From Rhizobacter sp. Root404 (GTDB taxonomy: Bacteria; Pseudomonadota; Gammaproteobacteria; Burkholderiales; Burkholderiaceae_C), in the NCBI RefSeq assembly GCF_001425865.1, contig NZ_LMDS01000004.1, positions 313,515 through 377,514 of the forward strand: DNA of 64,000 nucleotides. Direction: 5' to 3'. A model generated the notes under the pieces. The model was not told where the DNA came from and did no database searches. It worked only from the letters and a program-made list of their open reading frames with translations. The stretch's first letter is position 1. The number at the start of each line of letters is the position of its first letter. Shown in pieces: positions 27,568 through 36,295 of the stretch. The position numbers and the translations under genes were made by a program.

Positions 27568-29037
27568 ATGCCGCTCACGCTTCAAATCGTCGTGCGCTGT
27601 GCCGATTGCTTCGTCAATCGAGTTCGTTACGTGCTGGACACCCTGCTGCTCGCGCGCGGCATCGACGCGGTCTATGTCGACGAGCCGCCCTCTGACGGTC
27701 CGTGGCTGCTTTACGCGTCGGTGAGCGAGGCGATCCCGGTCGCCGCCACCTGTCTCGTCGTGGCGCACGACTCGGCCGCTTGGGCGATCTTCGATGGGTG
27801 TGCCACGTTACCTCCCGATGCGTCAGCAACGATCGATGGCATCCCGGTCGTCCTGTCGTCGGCGGTTCCGATTCGTTCGCAGCCTGGCCTGATCGCCTTC
27901 GACATCGTCGCGAATGCCTTCTACTTCCTGTCGTCATGGTCGGAGCGGGTGGGACCCGGCCCTGCTCATCACCGGCACTTGTACCGTGACAGCGAGTTCG
28001 CGCGGCTCGACGTGCCACAAGACATCGTGGACCGATACCTGCGCCTCCTGCTCCATCAATTCGATCTCCGCTTCGGTGGGCTCGCTCGTCTGGCGCGGTC
28101 GACGTTTCGTTGGCCAGGCGGCGCGAGCTACGCCGTGGTCCTGTCCCACGATGTCGACTTTCTGCCGTCGGGCTGGATGGACATCACGAAGCAGGGGGTC
28201 AAGACCATCGCTCGCCACCTGATCCGGCAGCGCAGTCCAGGACAGGCGGCGACTGCAGCGCTCAACTTCGTCAAGACAACTGCTTCCGGTCGAGATCCCT
28301 ACGGTTGCCTGCCCTATCTGCCGGCGCGGGAGCAAAGCCTCGGGGTGAAAGCTTCGTACCAGATCGCCGTGTCCAGGCGCCATCCGCGCGATGTCAACTA
28401 CGACGTGTATTCCGCTCGAACCCGCGACAAGCTGCGCGAGATTCTCGACTACGGCGCCGAGATCTGCCTGCACGGGAGTTACCTGTCAACCAGCCAGGAG
28501 GATTGGTATCTCGACGAGGTGCAAATTCTGTCCAAGCGCATTGCCCATCCGATCGGTTCGCGCCAGCACTATCTTTCGTTCGACTACGACGTGCTGTTCA
28601 CTGCACAGGACAAGGCGGGCATTGCCTACGACATGTCAATGGGATACCCCGATCGCATCGGGGCGCGGTCCGGATTTTCGTTCCCGTACTTCCCCTATGA
28701 CCTCCGCAACGACCGGCCTTACAGAGTGCTGCAGTTGGGCCTGGGTTTGATGGATGTCACGCTGCAGAGCTACATGAGACTGAGCGCCAACGACGCCTGG
28801 GGCAGGATCAAGAAGACGCTCGATTCATTGCGTGATACGGGCGGGTGCACATCCACAGTGTGGCACCCGATCGTGTTCGGAGGAGCGCGAGACCCCGGAT
28901 TCGACCGCCTCTATTGGCAGATGATCGACTACGTGCGTCAGACCAATGGCTTGGCAACGGACGGCCGCACGATCAACCACGAGTGGCGGCGCGCCGCCGT
29001 GCGATACAAGAGTTTCGCGCCGGCGAAGACGCCTTGA
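27568..29037 (+). CDS. Polysaccharide-deacetylase-like protein
   Basis: A 489-residue protein. The N-terminal ~150 residues form a separate domain (like DUF7033) found ahead of NodB-like domains. The NodB-like part begins with YAVVLSHDVDFL, an aspartate pair at the place of the NodB TFDD motif, and continues with EICLHGSYLS (histidine region), SVGYPDRIGARSG-like SMGYPDRIGARSG and TVWHPIVFGG. No signal peptide is visible, so it may act on lipid-linked or nucleotide-bound sugar inside the cell. It stands 19 bp after the dehydrogenase. Deacetylation of a HexNAc residue is the likely job but not proved. Confidence 0.82.
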   Translation: MPLTLQIVVRCADCFVNRVRYVLDTLLLARGIDAVYVDEPPSDGPWLLYASVSEAIPVAATCLVVAHDSAAWAIFDGCATLPPDASATIDGIPVVLSSAVPIRSQPGLIAFDIVANAFYFLSSWSERVGPGPAHHRHLYRDSEFARLDVPQDIVDRYLRLLLHQFDLRFGGLARLARSTFRWPGGASYAVVLSHDVDFLPSGWMDITKQGVKTIARHLIRQRSPGQAATAALNFVKTTASGRDPYGCLPYLPAREQSLGVKASYQIAVSRRHPRDVNYDVYSARTRDKLREILDYGAEICLHGSYLSTSQEDWYLDEVQILSKRIAHPIGSRQHYLSFDYDVLFTAQDKAGIAYDMSMGYPDRIGARSGFSFPYFPYDLRNDRPYRVLQLGLGLMDVTLQSYMRLSANDAWGRIKKTLDSLRDTGGCTSTVWHPIVFGGARDPGFDRLYWQMIDYVRQTNGLATDGRTINHEWRRAAVRYKSFAPAKTP

Positions 29038-29063
29038 TCCGTGAGAGAAACCGAGGGGCAATC

Positions 29064-29786
29064 ATGTTCGAACGTCAGGTCAACGCGGTGCGAAAGAGAT
29101 GGCATTGGGTGAAATATCGCGATCGCCTCGAATCCGTGGCGACGATGGACGACTTCAAGGTACTGCTCGACGAGACGGACAACTCGATCTTTGCCGCCTA
29201 CAAGGCGTGGGACCCGATCAGTCGAAAGGATGTGTCAGCCGTCCTCGACGCCTTGTCGATCGACATCAACGGCAAGCGCTTTCTTGACGTCGGTCCCGGC
29301 TACGGCTCGGCGCTCGACATCGCGCGCGAGCGCGGGGCCAGTGCGGTCGAGTTCGTCGACTACGACCCGTTCGTCTGCGCTTTCAACCGGATCAAGGGTC
29401 ACACCGGTTGGTGCACGGATGTGAGAACCAAGCTGTCCTCCATTGCGCCGCGCCAGTACGACTTTATCTGGCTCAAGGCGACGTTTTCGGCCAACCGGTT
29501 CATCGACCGGGAGCGGGGCCTCGGCATGCTCGGCTTCTACCGATACCCGAAGCTGGAGAGCATACTGACCGACGTTGATCGACTGCTGGCGCCAGGTGGA
29601 ATTGCCGTCTTCTGCCCGCACTGGGACTTTTCCGGTACACAACGGCGGACGCCAGATGTTCAGAACACCCCGGTAACGACAGCGCTGAAGCAGCAAGGCT
29701 ACTCGGCACTGCCGTGGATTCCGGATCACCATATGGAGCCGATCTATCCGATCAGTTTCATCAAGACCAGGCCAGGCGCCAACTGA
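29064..29786 (+). CDS. Class I SAM-dependent methyltransferase
   Basis: A 240-residue methyltransferase. The SAM-binding motif I is RFLDVGPGYGSALDIARE (~residue 74) and the acidic end of strand 2 is VEFVDYDPFVC. GAGGGG precedes the ATG at 29064. The stop overlaps the start of the next gene (TGATG at 29784). An upstream in-frame start would overlap the deacetylase-like gene by nearly 200 bp and lacks a ribosome site. It probably O-methylates an EPS sugar or a precursor; target unknown. Confidence 0.87.
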   Translation: MFERQVNAVRKRWHWVKYRDRLESVATMDDFKVLLDETDNSIFAAYKAWDPISRKDVSAVLDALSIDINGKRFLDVGPGYGSALDIARERGASAVEFVDYDPFVCAFNRIKGHTGWCTDVRTKLSSIAPRQYDFIWLKATFSANRFIDRERGLGMLGFYRYPKLESILTDVDRLLAPGGIAVFCPHWDFSGTQRRTPDVQNTPVTTALKQQGYSALPWIPDHHMEPIYPISFIKTRPGAN

Positions 29787-30958
29787 TGCCTTCCATACTG
29801 ATGGTGGCCTATACGAACTATCGACGCGACCCCCGGGTCCGCCGCGAGGCCGAAGCGCTTGTCGAGGCAGGTCATCGTGTCGTCTTCTACGCATGCAGGC
29901 AGGCGTCCGAGCCGAACCGCGAAATCATCTCGGGTGTCGAGGTGATCAAACTGTTCAGCTTCCGGCACGGACGGAAGTCGGCTTTTGGCTATGTGGTCGA
30001 CTATGCAAGCTTCTTCTTGCAAGTTTTCGCGCGCCTGACGGCGCATCCAAGGCGGTACGCGCTCATCCATGTCAACAACATGCCCGATCTGCTCGCGTTC
30101 GCGGCGCTGGGGCCAAGGCTGGCCGGGGTGCCGGTGATCTTGGACATCCATGACCTGATGCCCGAACTGGCGATGGAGAAGTTTTCCGGACGTGGCAATC
30201 GAATGCTGGTGTGGGGCTTGAAGTTGCAGGAGCGGCTCGCCGGCAAGTTTGCGACGCTTGTATTGACGGTGGAGGAACGCCTCAAGGAGATCCTGTCTCA
30301 CCGCGGGTTGTCCCCCTCGAAGATCCATGTGCTGATGAATCTCCCCGACGAAGCGATCTTTCAGCGCGCGGAAGGTCCGAGCACCCGGCAAGCGACACGC
30401 TTCACGGTGATCTACCATGGCACGCTTGCGCGTCGACTCGGCTTGGATATTGCGATCCGTGCGGTGGCACTGGCTCGACAGTCGATTCCGGAGATCGAAT
30501 TCCGCATCATCGGCGATGGCGAAGAACGAGGTGCACTCGTGGCGCTGGCACGCGAACTGGGGCTGGCCGATGCAGTCCGCTTCAGCGACGGCTTCGTCCC
30601 TGTCGACCGCATTCCGGCGATGATCCACGATGCCCACGTGGGCTTGGTACCGCTTCGAATCTCAGCCGGAACCGACATCATGCTTCCCACGAAGCTTCTC
30701 GAGTACGTCTATCTCGGCATCCCGTGCATCGTCCCGGAGACCACGACCATCCGACGCTACTTCGACCAGAAAATGGTGCGCTTCTTTCAGGCAGACGACG
30801 TCGATTCGCTCGCTTCGGCCATCGTTTCACTGCATCAGCACCCCGGAGCCCGGGTCGGCCTGGCAAGGGAATCCACCGCCCGATTTGCGAACGTCTACCG
30901 ATGGAGTTCGCAGAAGCTGGCTTACGTGCAGACCGTGGAACGCCTGCTGCGGCGCTGA
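29786..30958 (+). CDS. Family 4 glycosyltransferase
   Basis: A 390-residue GT-B enzyme. The N-terminal lobe has MVAYTNYRRDPRVRREAEAL and VILDIHDLMPELAM; the C-terminal lobe has VIYHGTLARRLGLDIAI, the acidic DGEERGALV segment, and LEYVYLGIPCIVPE at the donor site. It is the last gene of the rightward operon and ends 16 bp from the convergent glycosyltransferase gene at 30975, with no obvious intrinsic terminator between them. Donor sugar unknown. Confidence 0.9.
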   Translation: MPSILMVAYTNYRRDPRVRREAEALVEAGHRVVFYACRQASEPNREIISGVEVIKLFSFRHGRKSAFGYVVDYASFFLQVFARLTAHPRRYALIHVNNMPDLLAFAALGPRLAGVPVILDIHDLMPELAMEKFSGRGNRMLVWGLKLQERLAGKFATLVLTVEERLKEILSHRGLSPSKIHVLMNLPDEAIFQRAEGPSTRQATRFTVIYHGTLARRLGLDIAIRAVALARQSIPEIEFRIIGDGEERGALVALARELGLADAVRFSDGFVPVDRIPAMIHDAHVGLVPLRISAGTDIMLPTKLLEYVYLGIPCIVPETTTIRRYFDQKMVRFFQADDVDSLASAIVSLHQHPGARVGLARESTARFANVYRWSSQKLAYVQTVERLLRR

Positions 30959-30974
30959 GTTCACGCCCGCGACT

Positions 30975-32105
30975 TCACAGCGACGACACGAGGCGCTCCG
31001 CAAGAGCCTTTTTCGGGTCCGCTGGCATGCGCTTTCGGATCAGATCCGCAGCGCTCTGGCCCATGTCGAACCATCGGTCACGTTGCGCCCAAGCTGTCTC
31101 CATCGCCTCTCCCCAGCAGTCGACAGTGGCAGCACGGCTGAGAAAACCGTTGCACCCCTCCCGGATTTCGGAGAGTGCGCCCGCCACTGCAGTCGCCACC
31201 ACGGGTCGCCCCAGCCACATGGCCTCCAGCATTGCAAGTGACATGCCCTCGTGTCGAGATGGCAGTGCGAGGATGTGATGCCGACGCCAGACTTCGGTCG
31301 GTGAAGCGAACCCTCCGAAGCGGATGTTCGAGAGGCCGCGTCGTTCGATCAACACGCGCGCGGTTGCCTCCCAAGGGCCGCGCCCGTAAATCGTCAGCTC
31401 CAGATTTCGTGCCCGCCACTCCGGGCGATCCAGCACATCGATGAGCAGATCTTGCCCCTTGGCGAAAGGCTCGATACGTCCAACCACGGCCATTCGCCAT
31501 GTGCCATCTTCCGCTGGCCACGGAAGCGATTCGTGCGGCGTCGACGGCTGCAGCGGATTCCACACGACGTCCGTGTTCTGTGCGTCATACGCCGTCTGGA
31601 CCCGGAACAAGCGCTCGTTCTCGCCCGAGACGAACAGCGCCGCACGTGCACTCCCGAAGTAGCGGCGAAGGCGTTCTGCCGTCTGATCGTCAGGCCAGAC
31701 CGATTCCATGTTCGCCTGGCACAGCACGACATAAGGAACGCCCCGACGGCCGAGCAGTTCCAGCCAGGGCTGACCGTCGACACACCCGCCTTGAGAAACG
31801 AGCACGAGGTCCATGGACCTCCAGGCATTGCTGTGTGGAATGGGGTGCGCGACGGGAAGCTTTCGGATTCTCTTTCCCAGGTGTCCTGTCAGGGCCGTGA
31901 GAAACGCCGACCTCCACCCAAACCCTTGAACCTTGGCGCCCCGGTCTCGCAGAGCTGCCAACTGCGGCGCCCAGCCTCGTACGGCGGGGTAGTAGACGCA
32001 GACGTCGTGCCCCGCATCGAGCAACTCCTGCGCGGCACCGTACCAGAGCTCCTCGCTGCCCGCCCAAGACAGCGCGTTCATCGTCGTGACGATCCCGATC
32101 TTCAT
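30975..32105 (-). CDS. Family 4 glycosyltransferase
   Basis: A 376-residue GT-B enzyme on the opposite strand to the main block. It opens with MKIGIVTTMNALSWAGSEELW, a nucleotide-sugar-binding-lobe start with a Gly-Gly-like loop (AGSEE). The C-terminal lobe has VVGRIEPFAKGQDLLIDVL and the EX7E-type motif SRHEGMSLAMLEAMWLGRP. It lies downstream of the beta-helix gene but is separated from it by a good terminator hairpin at 32163-32187, so it may have its own promoter in the 102-bp gap. It probably works on the same EPS. Confidence 0.9.
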   Translation of the reverse strand: MKIGIVTTMNALSWAGSEELWYGAAQELLDAGHDVCVYYPAVRGWAPQLAALRDRGAKVQGFGWRSAFLTALTGHLGKRIRKLPVAHPIPHSNAWRSMDLVLVSQGGCVDGQPWLELLGRRGVPYVVLCQANMESVWPDDQTAERLRRYFGSARAALFVSGENERLFRVQTAYDAQNTDVVWNPLQPSTPHESLPWPAEDGTWRMAVVGRIEPFAKGQDLLIDVLDRPEWRARNLELTIYGRGPWEATARVLIERRGLSNIRFGGFASPTEVWRRHHILALPSRHEGMSLAMLEAMWLGRPVVATAVAGALSEIREGCNGFLSRAATVDCWGEAMETAWAQRDRWFDMGQSAADLIRKRMPADPKKALAERLVSSL

Positions 32106-32162
32106 TCGATGCCCGACCCGTGAGAGTTGCCCTCGCGGTGATTTTGCATCGAAGCAACAAGA

Positions 32163-32187
32163 AGGCCGGCGAGTTCTTCGCCGGCCT
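32163..32187 (-). terminator. Intrinsic terminator of the beta-helix gene
   Basis: A perfect 10-bp stem (AGGCCGGCGA at 32163-32172 pairing with TCGCCGGCCT at 32178-32187) with a 5-nt loop. On the minus strand it comes 21 nt after the stop at 32208 and is followed by a T-rich stretch (TCTTGTTGCTT). Confidence 0.75.
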
Positions 32188-32207
32188 CTCCAAGTCTCTG
32201 AAATCGC

Positions 32208-33614
32208 TCAGTTGACGACGCGCAGGCTGACCGGTGGCGGAAGCGGCACTGCCGCGACTGCGGAGCCCAGACCACCGGCTCCGAGTGCCCAATTTCCGGT
32301 CGCCGGACGATCCTCGAGCTGCGGGTTCGGCCAAGTGGCGCCCTTGGCAATCGCCTTGCCGTACGCGGCGCCGAGATTGACGCCGCTCGTCAAGACCGGC
32401 GATGTCGAGAGGAGCGAGAAGTCATTGCCTGCGTAGTCGGTGAACTGCGGATTGACTCCGCAAAGCTCGCCGATTCCGCCCGAACAGCTGGGGATGTTGG
32501 AGCCGAACCAAAGATCGTGGTCGCGCTTGACCGTCATGGTTCCGGTCAACGTGGTCTGCGACTGCGTGTACACGATGTTGTTCTTCAGGTTCGCCACACC
32601 CGGCGCATTCAGATTGAACACGTTGTTCGACGCAGAACCTTTCGAAACCAGCGTGTTGTTGAAGATGTTGAAGACCACATCGGTCTGATTGCAGCAGGTC
32701 GCGATCCCGTTTGCGGCACTGGCACCGTTGAGTCCGAGAAAGACGTTGCTGTAGATGTTGATGGTGCCACGCAGCCCTTCGAGCATCATCCACGATCGGT
32801 CATTCGTCGCGTTCGAGTTCATGACGATCTTGTTGTAACGGATCGTCCAGTCGCCCGGCGGCCCACCACTGGCCCCGCCCTTTTGGTACGTCTGTATGGC
32901 ATCGTTGTGCGCATAGCTGCCGCTGCCGCCCGCTCTCATCTCGAGGTAATTCCCCTCGACGACGACGTTCGTCGAACCCTCGGTGACGATGAGGTCGTTC
33001 TGGGTGTTGCCCAAATCCGCAGTCGTCTGCCTCAGGAAGTTGTTGGCAATCGTGATGTTCGATGGCAGGACGGCACCGTTGTACTGCGCCAGGAAGAAGG
33101 CCCCTCGAATGTTGTCCGCGTAGTTGTTAGCGACCACGCCGTTGGATCCGCCGACAATCGTGACCAACGTTCCCGCGTAACCGTCGACCCAAGTGATGTT
33201 CTGGACGTTCCACCACGATTTGTTGGCGGTATTGACCTCACCTGAATAGGTCGCGCCACTTCCGTTGAGGACAACGGGACTCCCGCTCGCGCCGCTGCCT
33301 TGGAAGGTGAGATTGGTGGAGATGCTCCCGCAGAGCCTCACGGTGGTGCCGGCACCAATCTGGCTTGTGCTGACCCCCCAATTCGAGCTGCTGTTGAACC
33401 ACGACGCTGCACGCGCGTTGGCGCAGCTCGATCCGTCAGCGCTGCCTTGTGCGCTTTGCGCCAGGTAGACCGAGGTCGCGGATGCTTCGGCCGATCCATA
33501 CATTCCTGCCCCGAGCGCCAGGGCCAGGCAGACTGCAGCGGTATTGGACGTCACGCGCCGCTGCTCTTGGTTGCGCAAAGTGACGTGCGCAGTTTTCAGA
33601 AATTTGCTAGACAT
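32208..33614 (-). CDS. Secreted right-handed beta-helix protein
   Basis: A 468-residue protein with a long N-terminus ending in a signal peptide (hydrophobic core AAVCLALALGAGMYGSAEA). The body shows parallel beta-helix repeats rich in Asn (NVVVEGNYLEM, INIYSNVFLGLNG, VVFNIFNNTLVSKG, VANLKNNIVYTQ), the fold used by pectate lyases and other polysaccharide lyases or epimerases. The C-terminus (VPLPPPVSLRVVN) is not a PEP-CTERM sorting tag. It probably binds, cuts or trims EPS outside the cell; no catalytic residues could be assigned. A terminator follows it. Confidence 0.82.
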   Translation of the reverse strand: MSSKFLKTAHVTLRNQEQRRVTSNTAAVCLALALGAGMYGSAEASATSVYLAQSAQGSADGSSCANARAASWFNSSSNWGVSTSQIGAGTTVRLCGSISTNLTFQGSGASGSPVVLNGSGATYSGEVNTANKSWWNVQNITWVDGYAGTLVTIVGGSNGVVANNYADNIRGAFFLAQYNGAVLPSNITIANNFLRQTTADLGNTQNDLIVTEGSTNVVVEGNYLEMRAGGSGSYAHNDAIQTYQKGGASGGPPGDWTIRYNKIVMNSNATNDRSWMMLEGLRGTINIYSNVFLGLNGASAANGIATCCNQTDVVFNIFNNTLVSKGSASNNVFNLNAPGVANLKNNIVYTQSQTTLTGTMTVKRDHDLWFGSNIPSCSGGIGELCGVNPQFTDYAGNDFSLLSTSPVLTSGVNLGAAYGKAIAKGATWPNPQLEDRPATGNWALGAGGLGSAVAAVPLPPPVSLRVVN

Positions 33615-33666
33615 AAGAGAGTCCCGATAGTGGTGTCGAATCGATCAACTGCAGGTGCGTTGTGAC

Positions 33667-34932
33667 CTAGGGAATGAGCTTGCTCGCCTCGTTCGAGTAC
33701 GCGCTTTCGTTGCCATTCGCGTCGATCGCCGTCACGGCAAAGTAGTACAGATTATTCGATGTCAGATTGTTCACCGTATACGTAGTCGTGTTGCCGGTGG
33801 CAATCCCCGATCCCTTCGACTGGAGATAGGTCCCGGAAGCGGTGCCGTAGTACAAGCGATAACCGGAGACGCTCGGTGCCGTGGAGGCTGCCCATGCCAG
33901 CGATACCGGTGCCGGTGCCGGTGCAGGTGCAGGTGCCGGTGCAGGTGCCGGTGCAGGTGCCGGTGCAGGTGCCGGTGCAGGTGCCGGTGCAGGTGCCGGT
34001 GCAGGTGCCGACGTTGAAGTCAGAACCTGGCAGACCTTCTTTGTCCCGGGCAGCGGATCGGTGCCGAAGAAGCGATTCGAGCACTTGCCCGACGAAGTCA
34101 CGCTCTTCGAGACCCAGCTTGTTCCTGCGCCATAGCGGACTGTCGCCGTACCGCTGACCGTGAACGACTGGCCTTCGACGGCGATCTGAGTCCACGTCGT
34201 CGTCGTGGCAGATGTCGGCGCTGGCGCCGGCGCGGGGGCAGGTGACGGCGCCGCCGAATTCGAAAGATAAGCCGACACTGGCGAGTTGAAATACGTCGCA
34301 CCGACCGTCCAGCTGCCGGGCAGGCTGGTCAGGTTCGTGGCCAGCGTCGTCACGGTGGCGCCGCCGCCGGAGGCGACATCACGGAACTGCAGCGTGCCGT
34401 AGCCGACAGGGGCAAGGACGGCGATCCAGTAACGCGACCCGGCCACGACGTTGACAGCAGTCGTCAACCGGATCGCATTCCACGCGCCCGCCTTGGGACT
34501 GTCCGACACCACGCTGGTCAGCAACCGGCCTGGAGCGCCGGCGGCGTCCTCGTAGATGCCGACGACAGCGCGGGTCGCGGTGCTTCCGGCGTCGATGTAC
34601 ACGTTCAGCGTGTCCGCGGTGCCGGTGGTTCCGGCGGCAAACTGGAACGCTTCAGCCATGCCCGCGGGGTTCTTGTCCACGCCCGACTGGACAACGTTCG
34701 AGCCGAGCAGCAGGCCCGTGGTCGACGCGGTGGCCGTCGTGGTGCTGCTGTAGGCCAGGGCCTTCGCGGTCGGCTGAGCCTGGTCGCCGGTCGGCGCCGA
34801 GTTGCCGACAGTGGCCGCCTCGGCGGTCGGATCGGCGGCGCCACTTCCGCCGCCGCCGCCGCAGGCCGTCAGGAACACGGTGGAGATCAGGGCAGAAAGC
34901 AAGGCCTTGCGATGAATGAAGTCAGGTTGCAT
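33667..34932 (-). CDS. Lipoprotein with Ala-Pro repeat linkers and C-terminal fibronectin III domain
   Basis: A 421-residue protein. The N-terminus has a lipobox (FLTAC) followed by a glycine run, so it should be lipid-anchored. Residues ~55-220 form a beta-rich domain with YIDAGSTATRAVVGIYEDA and ASGGGATVTTLATNL, like domains in other secreted Burkholderiales proteins. A short Ala-Pro linker, then a ~75-residue region with two cysteines, then a long Ala-Pro linker of about 17 dipeptides coded by a tandem DNA repeat, then a fibronectin type III-like domain (WAASTAPSVSGYRLYYGTASG). Role unknown; it may bind the EPS or the cell wall. Confidence 0.85.
   Translation of the reverse strand: MQPDFIHRKALLSALISTVFLTACGGGGGSGAADPTAEAATVGNSAPTGDQAQPTAKALAYSSTTTATASTTGLLLGSNVVQSGVDKNPAGMAEAFQFAAGTTGTADTLNVYIDAGSTATRAVVGIYEDAAGAPGRLLTSVVSDSPKAGAWNAIRLTTAVNVVAGSRYWIAVLAPVGYGTLQFRDVASGGGATVTTLATNLTSLPGSWTVGATYFNSPVSAYLSNSAAPSPAPAPAPAPTSATTTTWTQIAVEGQSFTVSGTATVRYGAGTSWVSKSVTSSGKCSNRFFGTDPLPGTKKVCQVLTSTSAPAPAPAPAPAPAPAPAPAPAPAPAPAPAPAPAPVSLAWAASTAPSVSGYRLYYGTASGTYLQSKGSGIATGNTTTYTVNNLTSNNLYYFAVTAIDANGNESAYSNEASKLIP
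33908..34009 (-). repeat. Hexanucleotide tandem repeat coding Ala-Pro
   Basis: Seventeen copies of a 6-base unit GGTGC(A/C) on the plus strand, most of them alternating as a 12-base unit. It encodes the long Ala-Pro linker of the lipoprotein. Unit gain or loss would keep the frame and only change linker length. Confidence 0.95.
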
Positions 34933-35417
34933 AGGGTCGATGAATAAATTGAGTAAAAACCACTCCGCCGAGCTGGCGCTCGAGCGACTGGGATGCGGTG
35001 CCTCGGAAGGAGCGAACCGACCAAAGTCGGTATGACGTGGAACGTGGGCTTCGCTTCAGAGGTGTCCCTGACAGAACTTCATCGGGACCATGACGAACCG
35101 GTCTGAGTCGGTTGTCTCGGTTGTATTGGGCCGGTGCTGAACCCGCCCCTCGATACAGAATGCGTCAATCCGGACAGGGAGCGCGCAGTTACATCAAGTC
35201 GTATTTACACGCGCTTGCGGCTTAGCTCGCGTGCGTGGCGGTACTGCACGGACGCGACGCGTGAACTTCGTCAGCTCGACTGACGTGTTACGGCGCTTCG
35301 GCAACGCGACTGAAACAAGGCTGCCGCAAAACGTCGGCACGAACACCCCTGGATACGTATTTCTAGGGATATGTCGCAGACGCGCTTTGTGACAGTTCTG
35401 AGCACTTTAGAGGGAAG
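34933..35417. promoter_or_regulatory. Gene-free stretch upstream of the Ala-Pro lipoprotein
   Basis: About 485 bp between the leftward lipoprotein gene (5' end at 34932) and the 3' end of the XrtA-type ATPase. It is more AT-rich than neighbours near 34930-34965, where the lipoprotein promoter is expected. A small hairpin ACCGAC-CAAA-GTCGGT lies at 35016-35031. No coding frame with family similarity was seen; the long plus-strand frame from 35371 is a shadow of the ATPase. Confidence 0.5.
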
Positions 35418-35436
35418 GCGATCAGTCCCTGATCGC
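35418..35436 (-). terminator. Hairpin at the end of the XrtA-type ATPase gene
   Basis: Perfect 8-bp stem GCGATCAG / CTGATCGC with a 3-nt loop, overlapping the last codons and stop of the gene ending at 35422. On the minus strand a pyrimidine-rich tail (CTTCCCTCT) follows. It may end the export operon, but there is no strong T run. Confidence 0.45.
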
Positions 35437-36288
35437 TCCGGCGGCTCGATTCGCGCCATCGGGTACGTCCTCACCGGCGAGTTCCGCGCCCAGTTCGGCC
35501 GCAGCCTCGGCCACATTATCGGGCGTGATTTCTTGGCTTTCCGCGAGCCACCCGGCGAGCAGCGCGCGGGTACACAGCACATTGATTCGCCGGGGGATGC
35601 CGCCAGTGCGCCGATGAATGGACGCGAGGGCCACTTCGCCGAGCTGCGGCCGGTCGACCCAGCCGACCCTGCGCAGCCGGTGCTCGATGTAGCCACGGGT
35701 TTCGGCGACGCTCATCGGGCCGAGGTGGCACGACGCGATGACGCGTTGCCGCAGCTGCTCCATCGAGGCCGAGTGCAGCATCTTGCGCAGTTCCGGCTGC
35801 CCCACGAGAAACGTCTGGAGGAGCGCCTGGCTGCCCAGCTGGAAGTTCGACAGCATGCGCAATTCCTCGACTTCCTCGAGGCCCAGGTTCTGCGCTTCGT
35901 CGACGATGAGCAGTGCGCGGCGGCCGTTCGCCGCCAGCGCGGTGAAATACGCCTCGAGCGTCCCGAGCATCTGCGCCTTCGAGGTGCCGGCGGCCGGCAC
36001 GCCGAACGCCATGCAGATCGCCTGGAGCAATTCGCTCGTGTCCAGCTGCGTGTTGACGACCTGCGCCGCGACGACGTCGGCGGCATCCAGGTCTTCGAGC
36101 AGCTTGCGCACCAACGTCGTCTTGCCGGAGCCGATTTCGCCGGTGACGACGATGAAGCCCTCGCCCTGGTAGACGCCGTATTTCAGGTACGACAGGGCCT
36201 GGCCATGCCCCTTGCTCGCGAAGTAGAAGCTCGGATCGGGACTTAGCTGGAACGGCGGCGCGCTGAACCCGTAGTGGGACTCGAACAT
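35422..36288 (-). CDS. XrtA/PEP-CTERM system-associated ATPase (ExeA/GspA-like)
   Basis: A 288-residue AAA-type ATPase of the TIGR03015 type that travels with XrtA EPS loci. It starts MFESHYGFSAPPFQLSPDP, a near-universal family opening, and has Walker A TGEIGSGKTTLV, Walker B ALLIVDEAQNL, and the C-terminal helical region GGIPRRINVLCTRAL. It is cytoplasmic and probably powers or controls polymer export or assembly. It starts 7 bp after the barrel gene. A close paralogue forms the N-terminal half of the fusion at 38475-40511. Confidence 0.93.
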   Translation of the reverse strand: MFESHYGFSAPPFQLSPDPSFYFASKGHGQALSYLKYGVYQGEGFIVVTGEIGSGKTTLVRKLLEDLDAADVVAAQVVNTQLDTSELLQAICMAFGVPAAGTSKAQMLGTLEAYFTALAANGRRALLIVDEAQNLGLEEVEELRMLSNFQLGSQALLQTFLVGQPELRKMLHSASMEQLRQRVIASCHLGPMSVAETRGYIEHRLRRVGWVDRPQLGEVALASIHRRTGGIPRRINVLCTRALLAGWLAESQEITPDNVAEAAAELGAELAGEDVPDGANRAAGAIRD

Positions 36289-36295
36289 CGGTGAC

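Noticed and set aside
32208..33614. C-terminus of the beta-helix protein considered as a PEP-CTERM sorting signal
   Set aside because: It ends VPLPPPVSLRVVN, with no PEP motif, membrane helix or basic tail.
33908..34009. Repeat array considered as a CRISPR
   Set aside because: Units are 6 bases and contiguous, with no spacers, and lie inside a coding frame.
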